From an alpha proteobacterium BAL199 (GTDB lineage Bacteria; Pseudomonadota; Alphaproteobacteria; Thalassobaculales; Thalassobaculaceae), in assembly GCA_000171835.1 (NCBI GenBank), contig ABHC01000017.1, positions 1 through 64,000 on the forward strand: a stretch of DNA of 64,000 bases, written 5' to 3'. Position 1 is the first letter of the stretch. Every line of letters starts with the position of its first letter. The notes beneath the pieces were generated by a model. That model did not search any database, had not been told where the DNA came from, and saw nothing but the letters and a program-made list of their open reading frames with translations. The position numbers were made by a program, and so were the translations under genes. Shown here piece after piece: positions 52,762 through 61,276 of this stretch.

Positions 52762-54339
52762 ATGCCCGCCATCAGCCTTCTTGAGTCTGCCCCGATCGAG
52801 GCTTGGTCGGTCAGCAAGCCGGCGGTAACGGGTAAGCGTGGCGTGGTGGCGTCGCAGAATGTCGAAGCCAGCATGGTCGGCGCGTCAGTGCTGGAGGCCG
52901 GCGGCAACGCGGTCGACGCGGCAATCGCCACGGCGCTGGCGTTGTGTGTCGCCGAACCCTGGATGAGCGGCTTGGGCGGTGGCGGTTTCGCCGTGGTGCA
53001 CGATGCCAAGACCGGCACCACCAAGGTCGTCGACTTCGGGATGATCGCGCCGCGCGGCCTCGATCCGGCGACCTATCCGATCGACAGCGGACGCACCGCT
53101 CCGGCCGATCTGTTCGCCTGGCCGGCGGTGCTGGAGGACCGCAACCTGCAGGGCCATCACTCGATTGCGGTGCCGGGCTCGTGCGCGGGCTACTCGACGC
53201 TGCTGGAGAACTTCGGGTCGTGGTCGTGGGCCGATGCAATCGGCCCCGCCGTTGCCATGGCGCGACGCGGCCATCGACTGACGTGGTGGACGACGTTGCA
53301 GGTCGCGGCCGAGGCCGGCTGGCTTGGCCGGTATCCGGGATCGAGCGCGGTGTGGTTGCCGAATGGTCTGGTTCCGTCGGCACCGGACGGTCCGTCGACC
53401 TATCTCTCGACCGGCGCCCTGGCCGATACGTTCGAACGCCTGCAGAAGGTCGGTCCGGCGGATTTCTACACCGGTGATATCGCCCGTCGGCTGGTCAAGG
53501 ATCTGAACGCTGGCGGGTCGACCATCTCGGCCGATGATCTGGCATCGTACCAAGCCCGGATCATCGATCCGATCGTGCGGGAACGCGCCGGCCATACCCT
53601 GAATCTCGTGCCGGGATACTCGGCGGGACCGACCTTCGCCGGCGCTCTGGAACGGCTCCCCAAACAGTTCGGTACCGCAAAGCCGGACGCCGAGACCTAC
53701 GCCGCCTACGCCCAGGCGCTGATCGAGGCCTACAAGGTCCGACTGGCGACCATGGGCCACGCCGGGGACGTGGGGGATCGGAGCTGCACCACACACCTTT
53801 CGGCGGTCGACGCTGACGGCAACATGGTGGTGATCACCACCACCTTGCTCTCGCGCTTCGGATCCCGGGTAGTGCTGCCATCGACCGGCGTTTTGATGAA
53901 CAACGGCATCAACTGGTTCGATCCGCGACCCGGTCGCCCGAACTCGCTCGCAGCCGGCGAGAAGCCGCTGTCGAACATGTGCCCGATGCTGGCGACCAAG
54001 AATGGGGTGGCGGCGTTCGGGCTCGGTGCGTCCGGTGGCCGCAAGATCATGCCGGCGATCTTCCAGCTTGCTTCGTTCATCGGCGAGTTCGCGATGGACC
54101 TCGCCGCAGCCCTGGATCAGCCGCGGATCGACGTCAGCCTGATCGACACCATCATCGCCGACAGCCGGCTCGATGCGGCATCGCTGAAGGCGCTTGAGAC
54201 GGTGGCGGCCGTGCGCCCCGCCCAGGCCGTGTCATTCCCGGCACAGTGGGCGATTCCCAACGCTGTGGCGTTCGGGGCGTCCGGTCCGTCAGGTGCCGCG
54301 CACCCGTTCGGCCCTCTGCCGGCGGCCGTAGCCGCGTAG
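52762..54339 (+). CDS. ggt: Gamma-glutamyltransferase-family protein
   Basis: A 525-residue Ntn-hydrolase of the gamma-glutamyltranspeptidase superfamily. The autoprocessing site lies before the nucleophile threonine in SCTTHLSAVDADGN; other marks are GGNAVDAAIATALALCVAEP (shortened), SGLGGGGF and LGASGGRKIMPAI. There is no signal peptide, which is unusual for secreted Ggt and closer to cytoplasmic acylases of the same family (cephalosporin acylase-like). CCAGGAGCG precedes ATG. True substrate, glutathione or another gamma-glutamyl or acyl amide, is not fixed. Confidence 0.88.
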   Translation: MPAISLLESAPIEAWSVSKPAVTGKRGVVASQNVEASMVGASVLEAGGNAVDAAIATALALCVAEPWMSGLGGGGFAVVHDAKTGTTKVVDFGMIAPRGLDPATYPIDSGRTAPADLFAWPAVLEDRNLQGHHSIAVPGSCAGYSTLLENFGSWSWADAIGPAVAMARRGHRLTWWTTLQVAAEAGWLGRYPGSSAVWLPNGLVPSAPDGPSTYLSTGALADTFERLQKVGPADFYTGDIARRLVKDLNAGGSTISADDLASYQARIIDPIVRERAGHTLNLVPGYSAGPTFAGALERLPKQFGTAKPDAETYAAYAQALIEAYKVRLATMGHAGDVGDRSCTTHLSAVDADGNMVVITTTLLSRFGSRVVLPSTGVLMNNGINWFDPRPGRPNSLAAGEKPLSNMCPMLATKNGVAAFGLGASGGRKIMPAIFQLASFIGEFAMDLAAALDQPRIDVSLIDTIIADSRLDAASLKALETVAAVRPAQAVSFPAQWAIPNAVAFGASGPSGAAHPFGPLPAAVAA

Positions 54340-54352
54340 CCGGGTTGGAGAT

Positions 54353-54886
54353 TCAGCCTACCCACTCGGCGTACAGCAGCATCAGCAGGTGATCGACTTC
54401 GGAGCCCTCATCGCTGAGCGGTAGCAGCAGCTTGTCCCACTTCACGGCACCGCTGGCGGGCGAGGCGATGGTGTCGTGAAATTCCACCGGGCCACGGGTG
54501 CGAACGGCGGCGTCGTAGTGGCCGATGACAGCCCATAGCTGGGTCGGCGGCAGCGCACGGTGCATCAACTGGCCGCTGAAATCACCGCCGTCGATCTCGA
54601 CGACATTCTTGCCCACCTTCTTGAACCGGTAGACGAGTTGATCGTCGGATCGCTCGACCCCGTACAGCACGAGATTGTCGGTCCACGGTCGCAACTCCAG
54701 CTCGTCGAAAAACCGATATGCAGGCAGGCTGCCGCGACCCGGACGCTTGGCGCTCCAGAGGTCACGCAACTGACGGGTGTTCTCGATTGCGAAGTCCACG
54801 GGGATGGTGGACGGCCGATGCGGTTTCGGTGCCGGGGCGTATCCTGACGGCGGCGGGGCGTCAATCGGACGTGGCTTCTTCGCCAT
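54353..54886 (-). CDS. PAS_5-family protein
   Basis: A 177-residue protein of the PAS_5 group seen mainly in Rhodospirillales. Readable family segments: FAIENTRQLRDLWSAKR at the start, ELRPWTDNLVLYGVERSDD, LVYRFKKVGKNVVEIDGGDF and LLLPLSDEGSEVDHLLMLLY. A proline-rich, lysine-rich head precedes it. The ATG is two bases after the stop of the MEMO/AMMECR1 gene, so the two are coupled. Ligand and partner unknown. Confidence 0.78.
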   Translation of the reverse strand: MAKKPRPIDAPPPSGYAPAPKPHRPSTIPVDFAIENTRQLRDLWSAKRPGRGSLPAYRFFDELELRPWTDNLVLYGVERSDDQLVYRFKKVGKNVVEIDGGDFSGQLMHRALPPTQLWAVIGHYDAAVRTRGPVEFHDTIASPASGAVKWDKLLLPLSDEGSEVDHLLMLLYAEWVG

Positions 54887-54888
54887 GT

Positions 54889-56292
54889 TCACGCGGTCTC
54901 CTGGAACGTGGCGCCGAAGCTCTCGGTCGTGTAACGGAACACCCGCAGTGTATCGGACCAATGGTCCGGCGGAAGGCCGGCCTTGCGCTTCAACTGGGTT
55001 ACGAAGGCCGCCGCTTTCGGGATGCCCGACCAGACGCTCGGCAAAAAGATGCCGCGCCGATCGCCGTCCTGGAGGACTAGACCGTCGACGTCCGGGCGCA
55101 CCTGACGCACCAGATCGGCTTCGTTCTCGAACGCGAATGGATGCGGGACGGACAGGATGGATACTGAAACGTCCAGGCGGTCCAGTTCTTCGGCGGTCAA
55201 GGCCGGGAACCGACGATCACCAAAAGCAGCCTTCCAGGCGTTGTCGGCGACATCAATGAGCAGCGGCCGGTGGGCTGCCATGCTGCCGATGCAGCCGCGT
55301 AGGCGGCCATCGAGCGTCAAGGTCACGAAGCTGGCACGCTTGGCGGTGAGGGTCGGCGACAGTCCTGCGCCCAACTGCACGCGGGGCGGGCGTCCGTGCT
55401 CGATCCCGAACCGGACACCGTAGCGCGCTGCTTCGACCAGTTGCTGGCGGTCGGCGTCGGGCAGGCGGGCAGAGTAGGCATATTCGAGCGCGAATGCCCC
55501 ATACCCCACCACGCGTTCCGGGTTGCCGCGCGTATCGGCGGAGGTGCGCAGATCAAGCGCGGTCGCGCGCAGGTCGCGTCGTCGTGCCTGGTCGAGCACA
55601 CCAGCCAGCACCCGATGCCCGCAGGCGCCACGGCCATTGATCTTGTCTGGACGCAAGGCTTCGATCCAGCCGGCGGTTTCGGCGTCGAGTGTCCGCGCGG
55701 TTGTTTGGTCGTGGAAGTGCGACAGGTCGGAGGAAACCAGGATCAGCGTCTCGGGGCCGCCCCAAAGGCGCTCGACAACGCCGGACACCAGCGACGCCGG
55801 AGCGTCACCGACGAGAAGCGGCACAATGGCGGCCCGCGGAAACACGCGTTGAACAAACGGCGCGTGAACCTCCAGGCTGTGCTCCTCGGCGAAGGCCTCA
55901 TCCATCACGGCCACGCCGGGAATGGCCAGCGCGGTTCGCAAAGCGTCCCAGTCGACCGGCAGGGTGCCGAGTGGGGTGGCCCAGCCGTCGGCGCTGGTGG
56001 TGGCGATGCCCTTGAACGGTACACGATGCGCCGGTCCCAACAGGACAACTCGGCTGATCTGCTCGGCCTTTGGCAGGAACGCCGCATATGCCGTTCCGGC
56101 GATGGGTCCGGAGAATATCCAGCCGGCGTGAGGGGCTACCATCACCTTCGCATCAACCCCACCGGACGGGCGGGCGGCGCTCAGATAACGTTCCAGCAGA
56201 TCGATGCAGGCGTTGTGCCCGTTCGGGTAAAACCGGCCTGCAACCTGGGGGGCTCGGACCGTGGTGTTGGTGGCTGTGGTCATGGCGACCAT
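54889..56292 (-). CDS. AmmeMemoRadiSam proteins B and A fused (MEMO1-AMMECR1)
   Basis: A 467-residue fusion. The N-terminal half is the MEMO-like AmmeMemoRadiSam B domain: VMVAPHAGWIFSG, VVLLGPAHRVPF, EEHSLEVHAPFVQRVFP and LVSSDLSHFHDQTTAR. The C-terminal part, from about residue 290, is an AMMECR1 domain with LRGCIGSM and a late GIPKAAAFVTQLKRKAGLPP. Both functions occur separately in many genomes. The divergent neighbour encodes the radical-SAM partner, so the system is complete. Its chemistry is not established. Start is one of two ATGs three codons apart with no strong ribosome site. Confidence 0.9.
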   Translation of the reverse strand: MVAMTTATNTTVRAPQVAGRFYPNGHNACIDLLERYLSAARPSGGVDAKVMVAPHAGWIFSGPIAGTAYAAFLPKAEQISRVVLLGPAHRVPFKGIATTSADGWATPLGTLPVDWDALRTALAIPGVAVMDEAFAEEHSLEVHAPFVQRVFPRAAIVPLLVGDAPASLVSGVVERLWGGPETLILVSSDLSHFHDQTTARTLDAETAGWIEALRPDKINGRGACGHRVLAGVLDQARRRDLRATALDLRTSADTRGNPERVVGYGAFALEYAYSARLPDADRQQLVEAARYGVRFGIEHGRPPRVQLGAGLSPTLTAKRASFVTLTLDGRLRGCIGSMAAHRPLLIDVADNAWKAAFGDRRFPALTAEELDRLDVSVSILSVPHPFAFENEADLVRQVRPDVDGLVLQDGDRRGIFLPSVWSGIPKAAAFVTQLKRKAGLPPDHWSDTLRVFRYTTESFGATFQETA

Positions 56293-56336
56293 GTGATTAA
56301 CATACCGTCCCGACAGGGCCAACGCAGGAGCCGTCG

Positions 56337-57494
56337 ATGTCGAGCGAGAACGTCGCAGAGATGCCGACCCTGACCGCGACCGCGCCACTTGCCATGCGCG
56401 GCAAGGGACCGATCGTGCCGACCAAGCACTGGCGGATGCTGGATGACGGGCGCGTGCAATGCGAGATGTGCCCGCGCTACTGCCGGCTGAAGGAGGGTGC
56501 CCGGGGCCTCTGCTTCGTACGGGCCCGCCAGGACGACGCGATCGTGCTGACGACCTACGGACGCTCGGGCGGGTTCTGCATCGATCCGATCGAGAAGAAG
56601 CCGCTGAACCATTTTCTGCCGGGGACCCCGGTGCTGTCGTTCGGGACGGCGGGGTGCAATCTGGCGTGCAATTTCTGCCAGAATCACGACGTCTCCAAGA
56701 GCCGGGAGATGGACCGGATGCAGGCCGAAGCGCAGCCGGAGACGATAGCCCAGGCGGCCTTAGCGCTCGGTTGCCGCTCGGTTGCCTTCACCTACAACGA
56801 CCCGGTGATCTTTCACGAGTACAGCCACGACATCGCGGTCGCTTGCCGAGAGTTTGGGGTCAAGACGGTCGCCGTGACCGCCGGCTATCTCACCGACCGG
56901 GCGCGGCCCGATTTCTTCCGCGGCATCGATGCGGCAAACGTCGATCTGAAGGCGTTTACCGAGCGGTTCTACCGGGACGTCACTAAGAGCCAACTCCAAC
57001 CGGTGCTCGACACTTTGGTCTATCTGGTGAAAGAGACCGACGTCTGGGTCGAGATCACCAATCTGCTGATTCCGGGTGAGAACGACAGCGAGGCGGAGAT
57101 CGACGCCATGACCGCTTGGGTGGTCGAGAACCTCGGTCCCGATGTCCCGATGCATTTCTCTGCCTTCCATCCCGACTATCGCATGCTGGACAAGCCTAGA
57201 ACGCCATTCGGAACGCTGGCCATGGCTTGCCGAATCGCTCGTCGAAACGGCGTACGCTACGCCTACGCCGGCAACGTCCACGACCTCGGCCGGCAATCCA
57301 CGCATTGCCATGTCTGCGGCACAAGGGTGATCGGTCGCGACTGGTACGAACTGAGCGACTGGAGATTGACGGATCAGGGTTGCTGTTGCGGTTGTGGAAC
57401 CCAGTTGGCGGGTGTGTTCGACGGCCGACCGGGTACGTGGGGACGGCAACGGTGGCCTGTTGATATCACGAACATTACCAACAACCGGGTGTAG
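56337..57494 (+). CDS. amrS: AmmeMemoRadiSam system radical-SAM enzyme
   Basis: A 385-residue radical-SAM protein. The cluster motif C107-x3-C111-x2-C114 (AGCNLACNFCQNH) is intact and sits after a family N-terminal cysteine set (C42, C45, C49, C59). C-terminal CHVCG and CCCGCG may bind a second metal. GCAGGAG precedes ATG. It is divergent from the MEMO1-AMMECR1 fusion with a 44-base gap, so one promoter region serves both. It resembles pyruvate formate-lyase activases (NDPVIFHEYSHD), but no such lyase is adjacent. Confidence 0.93.
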   Translation: MSSENVAEMPTLTATAPLAMRGKGPIVPTKHWRMLDDGRVQCEMCPRYCRLKEGARGLCFVRARQDDAIVLTTYGRSGGFCIDPIEKKPLNHFLPGTPVLSFGTAGCNLACNFCQNHDVSKSREMDRMQAEAQPETIAQAALALGCRSVAFTYNDPVIFHEYSHDIAVACREFGVKTVAVTAGYLTDRARPDFFRGIDAANVDLKAFTERFYRDVTKSQLQPVLDTLVYLVKETDVWVEITNLLIPGENDSEAEIDAMTAWVVENLGPDVPMHFSAFHPDYRMLDKPRTPFGTLAMACRIARRNGVRYAYAGNVHDLGRQSTHCHVCGTRVIGRDWYELSDWRLTDQGCCCGCGTQLAGVFDGRPGTWGRQRWPVDITNITNNRV

Positions 57495-57607
57495 TATTTA
57501 TCCGCTATTCTCTAAATGGTGGCGCTTATTGAGATGCTGCGGGTGTCCGCGACGCGTCTTTAACTTATAGACTTAAAAAAACTGCTTTAAGATCTGAAGT
57601 TAAAGAA

Positions 57608-57622
57608 TTAACCTTTCGTTAA
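57608..57622. promoter_or_regulatory. CtrA-type binding site
   Basis: TTAA-CCTTTCG-TTAA is the full CtrA consensus (TTAA-N7-TTAA) 47 bases upstream of the receiver-like gene, inside an AT-rich interval. More TTAA half-sites occur nearby. CtrA is the master regulator of the cell cycle or motility in alphaproteobacteria. Confidence 0.7.
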
Positions 57623-57668
57623 CCAATGTTGGAGACCATTAACATCCGAATGCGGGGGCGTCGGGGTG

Positions 57669-58727
57669 ATGAATGTTGTGCACGAGATGGTTGGGAAAAT
57701 TCTTCTTGTCTGTGAAGACAAATCCGTGATGCGAGAGGTCGCGCGCGGCCGGGGAGATCAATCCGGCCGTCCAATTGAATGGGTAGCCGGCGCCAGTGAG
57801 GCAGTGGCGATTCTCGAACGCACAACCCACGATATCGTGTTGGTTGTTGCGGACAAGCAACTGAAGGACGGTAGTCCTTTTGACATCTTTCAGTTTGTTC
57901 GACACAGCTCTCAGTGTCCGTATCCCGGTTTGGCTCTCGGGTTGACGGGTGAAGCGATGACCGAAGCGGAGGTTCGACGAGCTGTCGTCCTGGGTTGCCT
58001 GCACTTCCTGGAAAGACCTCTTCAAACGGACATCGTTCCGGACAGCCTCCTGAAATGGCCGCTGGATCGGACCGACTTCATCGTCTCCGGGTCCTACTCC
58101 GGCCCGGACCGTCGGCGAGATGCCCGTCGGCGGATGGTTGAGCGCCGCACCATCTCCGGTCCGGCCGAGCAGACCGTGGCTTCGACCGGACTCGGTTTCA
58201 ACATCAAGCCTTCGACCACGGTGTTCCGGTTTCGCCGCATGCCGTCCGGCGAAGGCGATCCGGCTCTGGCACTGCGCAACGGGTTGGTACGCGGGACCGT
58301 GGAGGCGGCGCGCGGTCATATCCGCCTGAAGCAGGAGCAGGCGATGGCCATGCTCGGCCATACGCTGGGACGATTGCAAAAAGCTCATGCCGACCTGGTA
58401 AGGAACCCTGAGTCCGAGGGAATGATCAAACTGCACGCTTTGGCGCAGGAAGCCGGCGCTCTGACCGAGACACGGGGGCTGCTGCTGGTGGGCGCGATTG
58501 CCCGGAGTCTCATCGGACATTCCGACGGCACGCACTCGCCGGTTCCTGCAGTCCTCGACCTGCTGCGTCTCCATCTCGAGGCGTTGAAGGACGCGCTGCT
58601 CGATGAGATCATCGATGATGGTGGGCCGATTGGGGGGCGCATTCTTGACACTCTGAAGGCGGCCGAGGGAGCGCTCCCAGTAGATGGTGTGCGCTCGCAC
58701 GGCGAATCCGCTCCAGCACAGGGATAG
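57669..58727 (+). CDS. Degenerate receiver-domain protein
   Basis: A 352-residue protein. Residues 8-120 read as a response-regulator receiver (VGKILLVCEDKSVMREVARG) but at the usual acceptor position the segment is VVADKQLKDGSPFDIF, and the conserved lysine in the FLERPLQ segment is arginine, so phosphorylation is doubtful. A linker GPDRRRDARRRMVERR follows, as in other Rhodospirillales receiver proteins, then a helical C-terminus. A CtrA box lies upstream. Alternative starts are GTG three bases earlier and an ATG six codons later. Confidence 0.75.
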   Translation: MNVVHEMVGKILLVCEDKSVMREVARGRGDQSGRPIEWVAGASEAVAILERTTHDIVLVVADKQLKDGSPFDIFQFVRHSSQCPYPGLALGLTGEAMTEAEVRRAVVLGCLHFLERPLQTDIVPDSLLKWPLDRTDFIVSGSYSGPDRRRDARRRMVERRTISGPAEQTVASTGLGFNIKPSTTVFRFRRMPSGEGDPALALRNGLVRGTVEAARGHIRLKQEQAMAMLGHTLGRLQKAHADLVRNPESEGMIKLHALAQEAGALTETRGLLLVGAIARSLIGHSDGTHSPVPAVLDLLRLHLEALKDALLDEIIDDGGPIGGRILDTLKAAEGALPVDGVRSHGESAPAQG

Positions 58728-58872
58728 ACGCTTCGACCGGACCGACCCTCTCATGTCGTGCTGCCGACATGATCGGTCGCGGCGGCGGTAGCGACACAGC
58801 CGATTCCCGTGTCTCTTCCAGTAAGTTCCCCGGTGGGAGCAGGCCGGTCGGGAGCCGTCAGGAGGAGTGGGC

Positions 58873-59583
58873 ATGGCTGCGGATGACGACATCGTTCTTT
58901 CCGAACTGGACGACGACGAACTCGTCCTGCAGATGCATGACGATCTGTACGACGGTCTCAAGGACGAGATCATCGAATCGGTCAACATCCTGCTCGAACG
59001 CAAATGGACGCCGTACGAGGTTCTGACCAAGGCGTTGGTCGAAGGCATGCGGATTGTCGGGATCGACTTCCGCGACGGCATCCTGTTCGTGCCGGAAGTG
59101 CTGATGGCGGCCAACGCCATGAAGGCCGGCATGGCGATCCTGCGACCGTTGCTGATCGAGACCGGCGCGCCGCGGGTCGGCAAGGTGGTGATTGGCACGG
59201 TCAAGGGCGACATCCACGACATCGGCAAGAACCTGGTGTCGATGATGTTGGAAGGTGCCGGCTTCGAGGTCATCGATCTCGGGATCAACAACCCGGTCGA
59301 GAATTACCTGGCGGCGATCGAGGAGCACCAGCCTGACATTCTGGGCATGTCGGCACTGCTGACGACGACGATGCCATATATGAAGGTCGTGATCGACACG
59401 ATGAAGGAAAAGGGCATCCGCGACGACTACATCGTGCTGGTTGGCGGTGCGCCCCTGAACGAGGCGTTTGCCGACAGCGTCGGCGCCGACGCCTATTGCC
59501 GCGATGCCGCGGTGGCGGTGGAGACCGCCAAGGCGCTGATCGCCGAGCGCCGGAGATCCAACTCGGAGGCCGCCGAGGGGTGA
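58873..59583 (+). CDS. Corrinoid protein (methyltransferase-associated, B12-binding)
   Basis: A 236-residue B12-binding protein of the MtbC/MtgC type. A helical cap (residues 1-95) is followed by the cobalamin domain with the cobalt-binding D113-x-H115-x2-G118 motif (KGDIHDIGKN) and GVNNPVEN-like dimethylbenzimidazole-cavity residues; LVGGAPLN closes it. AGGAGG precedes ATG at 58873. First gene of a three-gene operon with DUF1638 and a virulence-factor family gene, as in alphaproteobacterial clusters that demethylate methylated amines. No methyltransferase is adjacent. Confidence 0.93.
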   Translation: MAADDDIVLSELDDDELVLQMHDDLYDGLKDEIIESVNILLERKWTPYEVLTKALVEGMRIVGIDFRDGILFVPEVLMAANAMKAGMAILRPLLIETGAPRVGKVVIGTVKGDIHDIGKNLVSMMLEGAGFEVIDLGINNPVENYLAAIEEHQPDILGMSALLTTTMPYMKVVIDTMKEKGIRDDYIVLVGGAPLNEAFADSVGADAYCRDAAVAVETAKALIAERRRSNSEAAEG

Positions 59584-59620
59584 CAATCACCTGATCCGGC
59601 AGTCGAGGGAGCACGCAGCG

Positions 59621-60313
59621 ATGGACGAGGTCGCGAGGGACGACGACCGGATGCTGGCGGCGTGGAGGAACGCGTTACCCGCCGTCGGCGAGCATGTGGT
59701 GCGGCCGACCACCCTGTTCATTGCCTGCGGCGCGCTGGCCAAGGAACTGGTCGCCCTGAAACAGGCGACGGGGTGGACCGAACTCACCATCACCTGCCTG
59801 CCGGCCCACTGGCACAACACGCCGCAGAACATCACGCCCGGCGTGCTTCGCAAGATCCGTTCGGCGAGCGGCACCTATGACCAGATTTTCGTGATCTACG
59901 GCGATTGCGGGACTGGCGGCGAGTTGGACCGGATGCTGGCTGACGAAGGCGTGGAGCGGATTCCCGGTCCGCACTGCTATCAGTTCTTCATGGGTACGGC
60001 CGATTTCGAAGCATTGACCGACGGCGAGCCGGGCTGCTTCTTCCTGACCGACTATCTGGTCCGGCATTTCGACCGGCTGATCATCAAGGGGCTGTGGCTG
60101 GACCGGCACCCGGAGTTGCTGCCGGACTATTTCGGCCACTACACCAAGGTCGTCTATCTGGCGCAACTCGACGATCCTGCACTGACAGCCCGGGCGGCCA
60201 AGGCGGCGGCTCGGCTCGGCCTCGCGTTCGAGCATCGCCTGGTGGGTTATGGTGAGCTGGGAGCTTTCGTTGCGAACGCCGCTGGTGCGCCGGTCGCTGC
60301 GACGAACGCGTAA
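59621..60313 (+). CDS. DUF1638 domain protein
   Basis: A 230-residue protein of the DUF1638 family, recognised by TLFIACGALAKELVAL at the N-terminus, LPAHWHNTPQNITPGVLR and a GDCGTGGELDRML segment. The family keeps several cysteines and histidines likely to bind a cofactor or metal. It is repeatedly found with corrinoid proteins, which suggests a role in maturation or reactivation of the corrinoid-dependent methyl transfer. GAGGGAG precedes ATG. Confidence 0.9.
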   Translation: MDEVARDDDRMLAAWRNALPAVGEHVVRPTTLFIACGALAKELVALKQATGWTELTITCLPAHWHNTPQNITPGVLRKIRSASGTYDQIFVIYGDCGTGGELDRMLADEGVERIPGPHCYQFFMGTADFEALTDGEPGCFFLTDYLVRHFDRLIIKGLWLDRHPELLPDYFGHYTKVVYLAQLDDPALTARAAKAAARLGLAFEHRLVGYGELGAFVANAAGAPVAATNA

Positions 60314-60327
60314 ACGGAGAGACATCT

Positions 60328-60645
60328 GTGGCAAGCCTGATCGTCACCTACTGGCGTGACATTCCGGCCCATGTGTCGGTCGAGAAGGGGCGCGGTCGAC
60401 GGCGCGAGAGCGCGAAGGTCGAACTGGCGCCGCGTTTTGCCGCCGCCATTGACGCTGCCGCCATGAAGGGCGGGGCCGACGGAACCGATGCTTATCTTGC
60501 CGAGTGGCGGCGGTCCGAGCCGGTGGATGTGCCTGATGACGATATGAGCGCTACGGCGGCGTCCAAGGCGGCCGCGATCGAGGCCGACTGGACAGGCGAA
60601 CGGCTGCGCGCCGCCATCGCTGCAGGCGGCTGGGAGACCGGTTAG
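60328..60645 (+). CDS. Virulence-factor family protein (PF13769)
   Basis: A 105-residue protein of the family called virulence factor, opening ASLIVTYWRDIPAHVSVEKG and including WRRSEPVDVPDDDM. The name is historical. It co-occurs with corrinoid protein and DUF1638 genes in methylamine or betaine demethylation operons, and here follows both on the same transcript. GTG start with CGGAGAG upstream. No catalytic motif is known. Confidence 0.85.
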   Translation: MASLIVTYWRDIPAHVSVEKGRGRRRESAKVELAPRFAAAIDAAAMKGGADGTDAYLAEWRRSEPVDVPDDDMSATAASKAAAIEADWTGERLRAAIAAGGWETG

Positions 60646-60659
60646 CCCCGGTTGTTCTT

Positions 60660-61187
60660 CTATCGCGCCCGCAGAACCCCCGGCAGGTAGAGCTTGTCCT
60701 GGCTGTCATAGAACAACGTCAGGCCGAGGATCATATCCGGCGTGCGGTGGTCTCCGGCGAGCGGCAGAGCCAGGTTCTCAAGCACCCGGACCTCGGTGTG
60801 GTGGTGAAACATCGGCGTGCCGCGTCGCCAGATCGGACGCCCGGCCTTCATCAGTTCGAGTAGAGCTCGGGTGGCGTATTCCACTGCCCCGGTGGTCGGA
60901 TAGCAGTCCGCCAGGGCGTGCCCGGTGTGGTCCTGTCCAACCCCGTCGACCACGGCCGTGCCGATCAACCGGTATCGGAAGGACCGGGACGGTCGATCGA
61001 AGTCGAGCAGCCAAATGTAGGGCAGCAGGGCCTTGATCTCTTCGGGCCGGATGTCTTCCCGGCTCGGCAGGTCATCGGGACCGGCTTTCTTCGACGCCCA
61101 ATAGTCGTACAAGCGCGCCGCCGGCTCCGAAGCGCCGGAAGCCGAATAGGAAAGCCAGTCTCCTGGATTGTACGGGTCGGCCGTCAA
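60660..61187 (-). CDS. PAS_5-family protein
   Basis: A 175-residue PAS_5-type protein: YDYWASKKAGPDDLPSREDI, then LLPYIWLLDFDRPSRSFRYR, LIGTAVVDGVGQDHTGHALADC (shortened) and RPIWRRGTPMFHHH. Convergent with the virulence-factor family gene. Second intact member of the family in the window. Role unknown; probable cytosolic sensor. Confidence 0.8.
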   Translation of the reverse strand: MTADPYNPGDWLSYSASGASEPAARLYDYWASKKAGPDDLPSREDIRPEEIKALLPYIWLLDFDRPSRSFRYRLIGTAVVDGVGQDHTGHALADCYPTTGAVEYATRALLELMKAGRPIWRRGTPMFHHHTEVRVLENLALPLAGDHRTPDMILGLTLFYDSQDKLYLPGVLRAR

Positions 61188-61276
61188 TGACCCCTCGCCG
61201 GATGCTGCGGCAGATGTTGCCCGCCGACATCATACACCGTGGGTCGCCTCGGCTCTACATGACCGGAATGCCTCTG

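Noticed and set aside
58728-58872. Possible cobalamin riboswitch before the corrinoid operon
   Set aside because: The gap is only about 145 bases and lacks a recognisable B12-box sequence; too short for the usual element.
57639-59291. 550-codon minus-strand frame over the receiver-like and corrinoid genes
   Set aside because: The plus-strand genes have ribosome sites, motifs and overlaps; the antisense frame has none.
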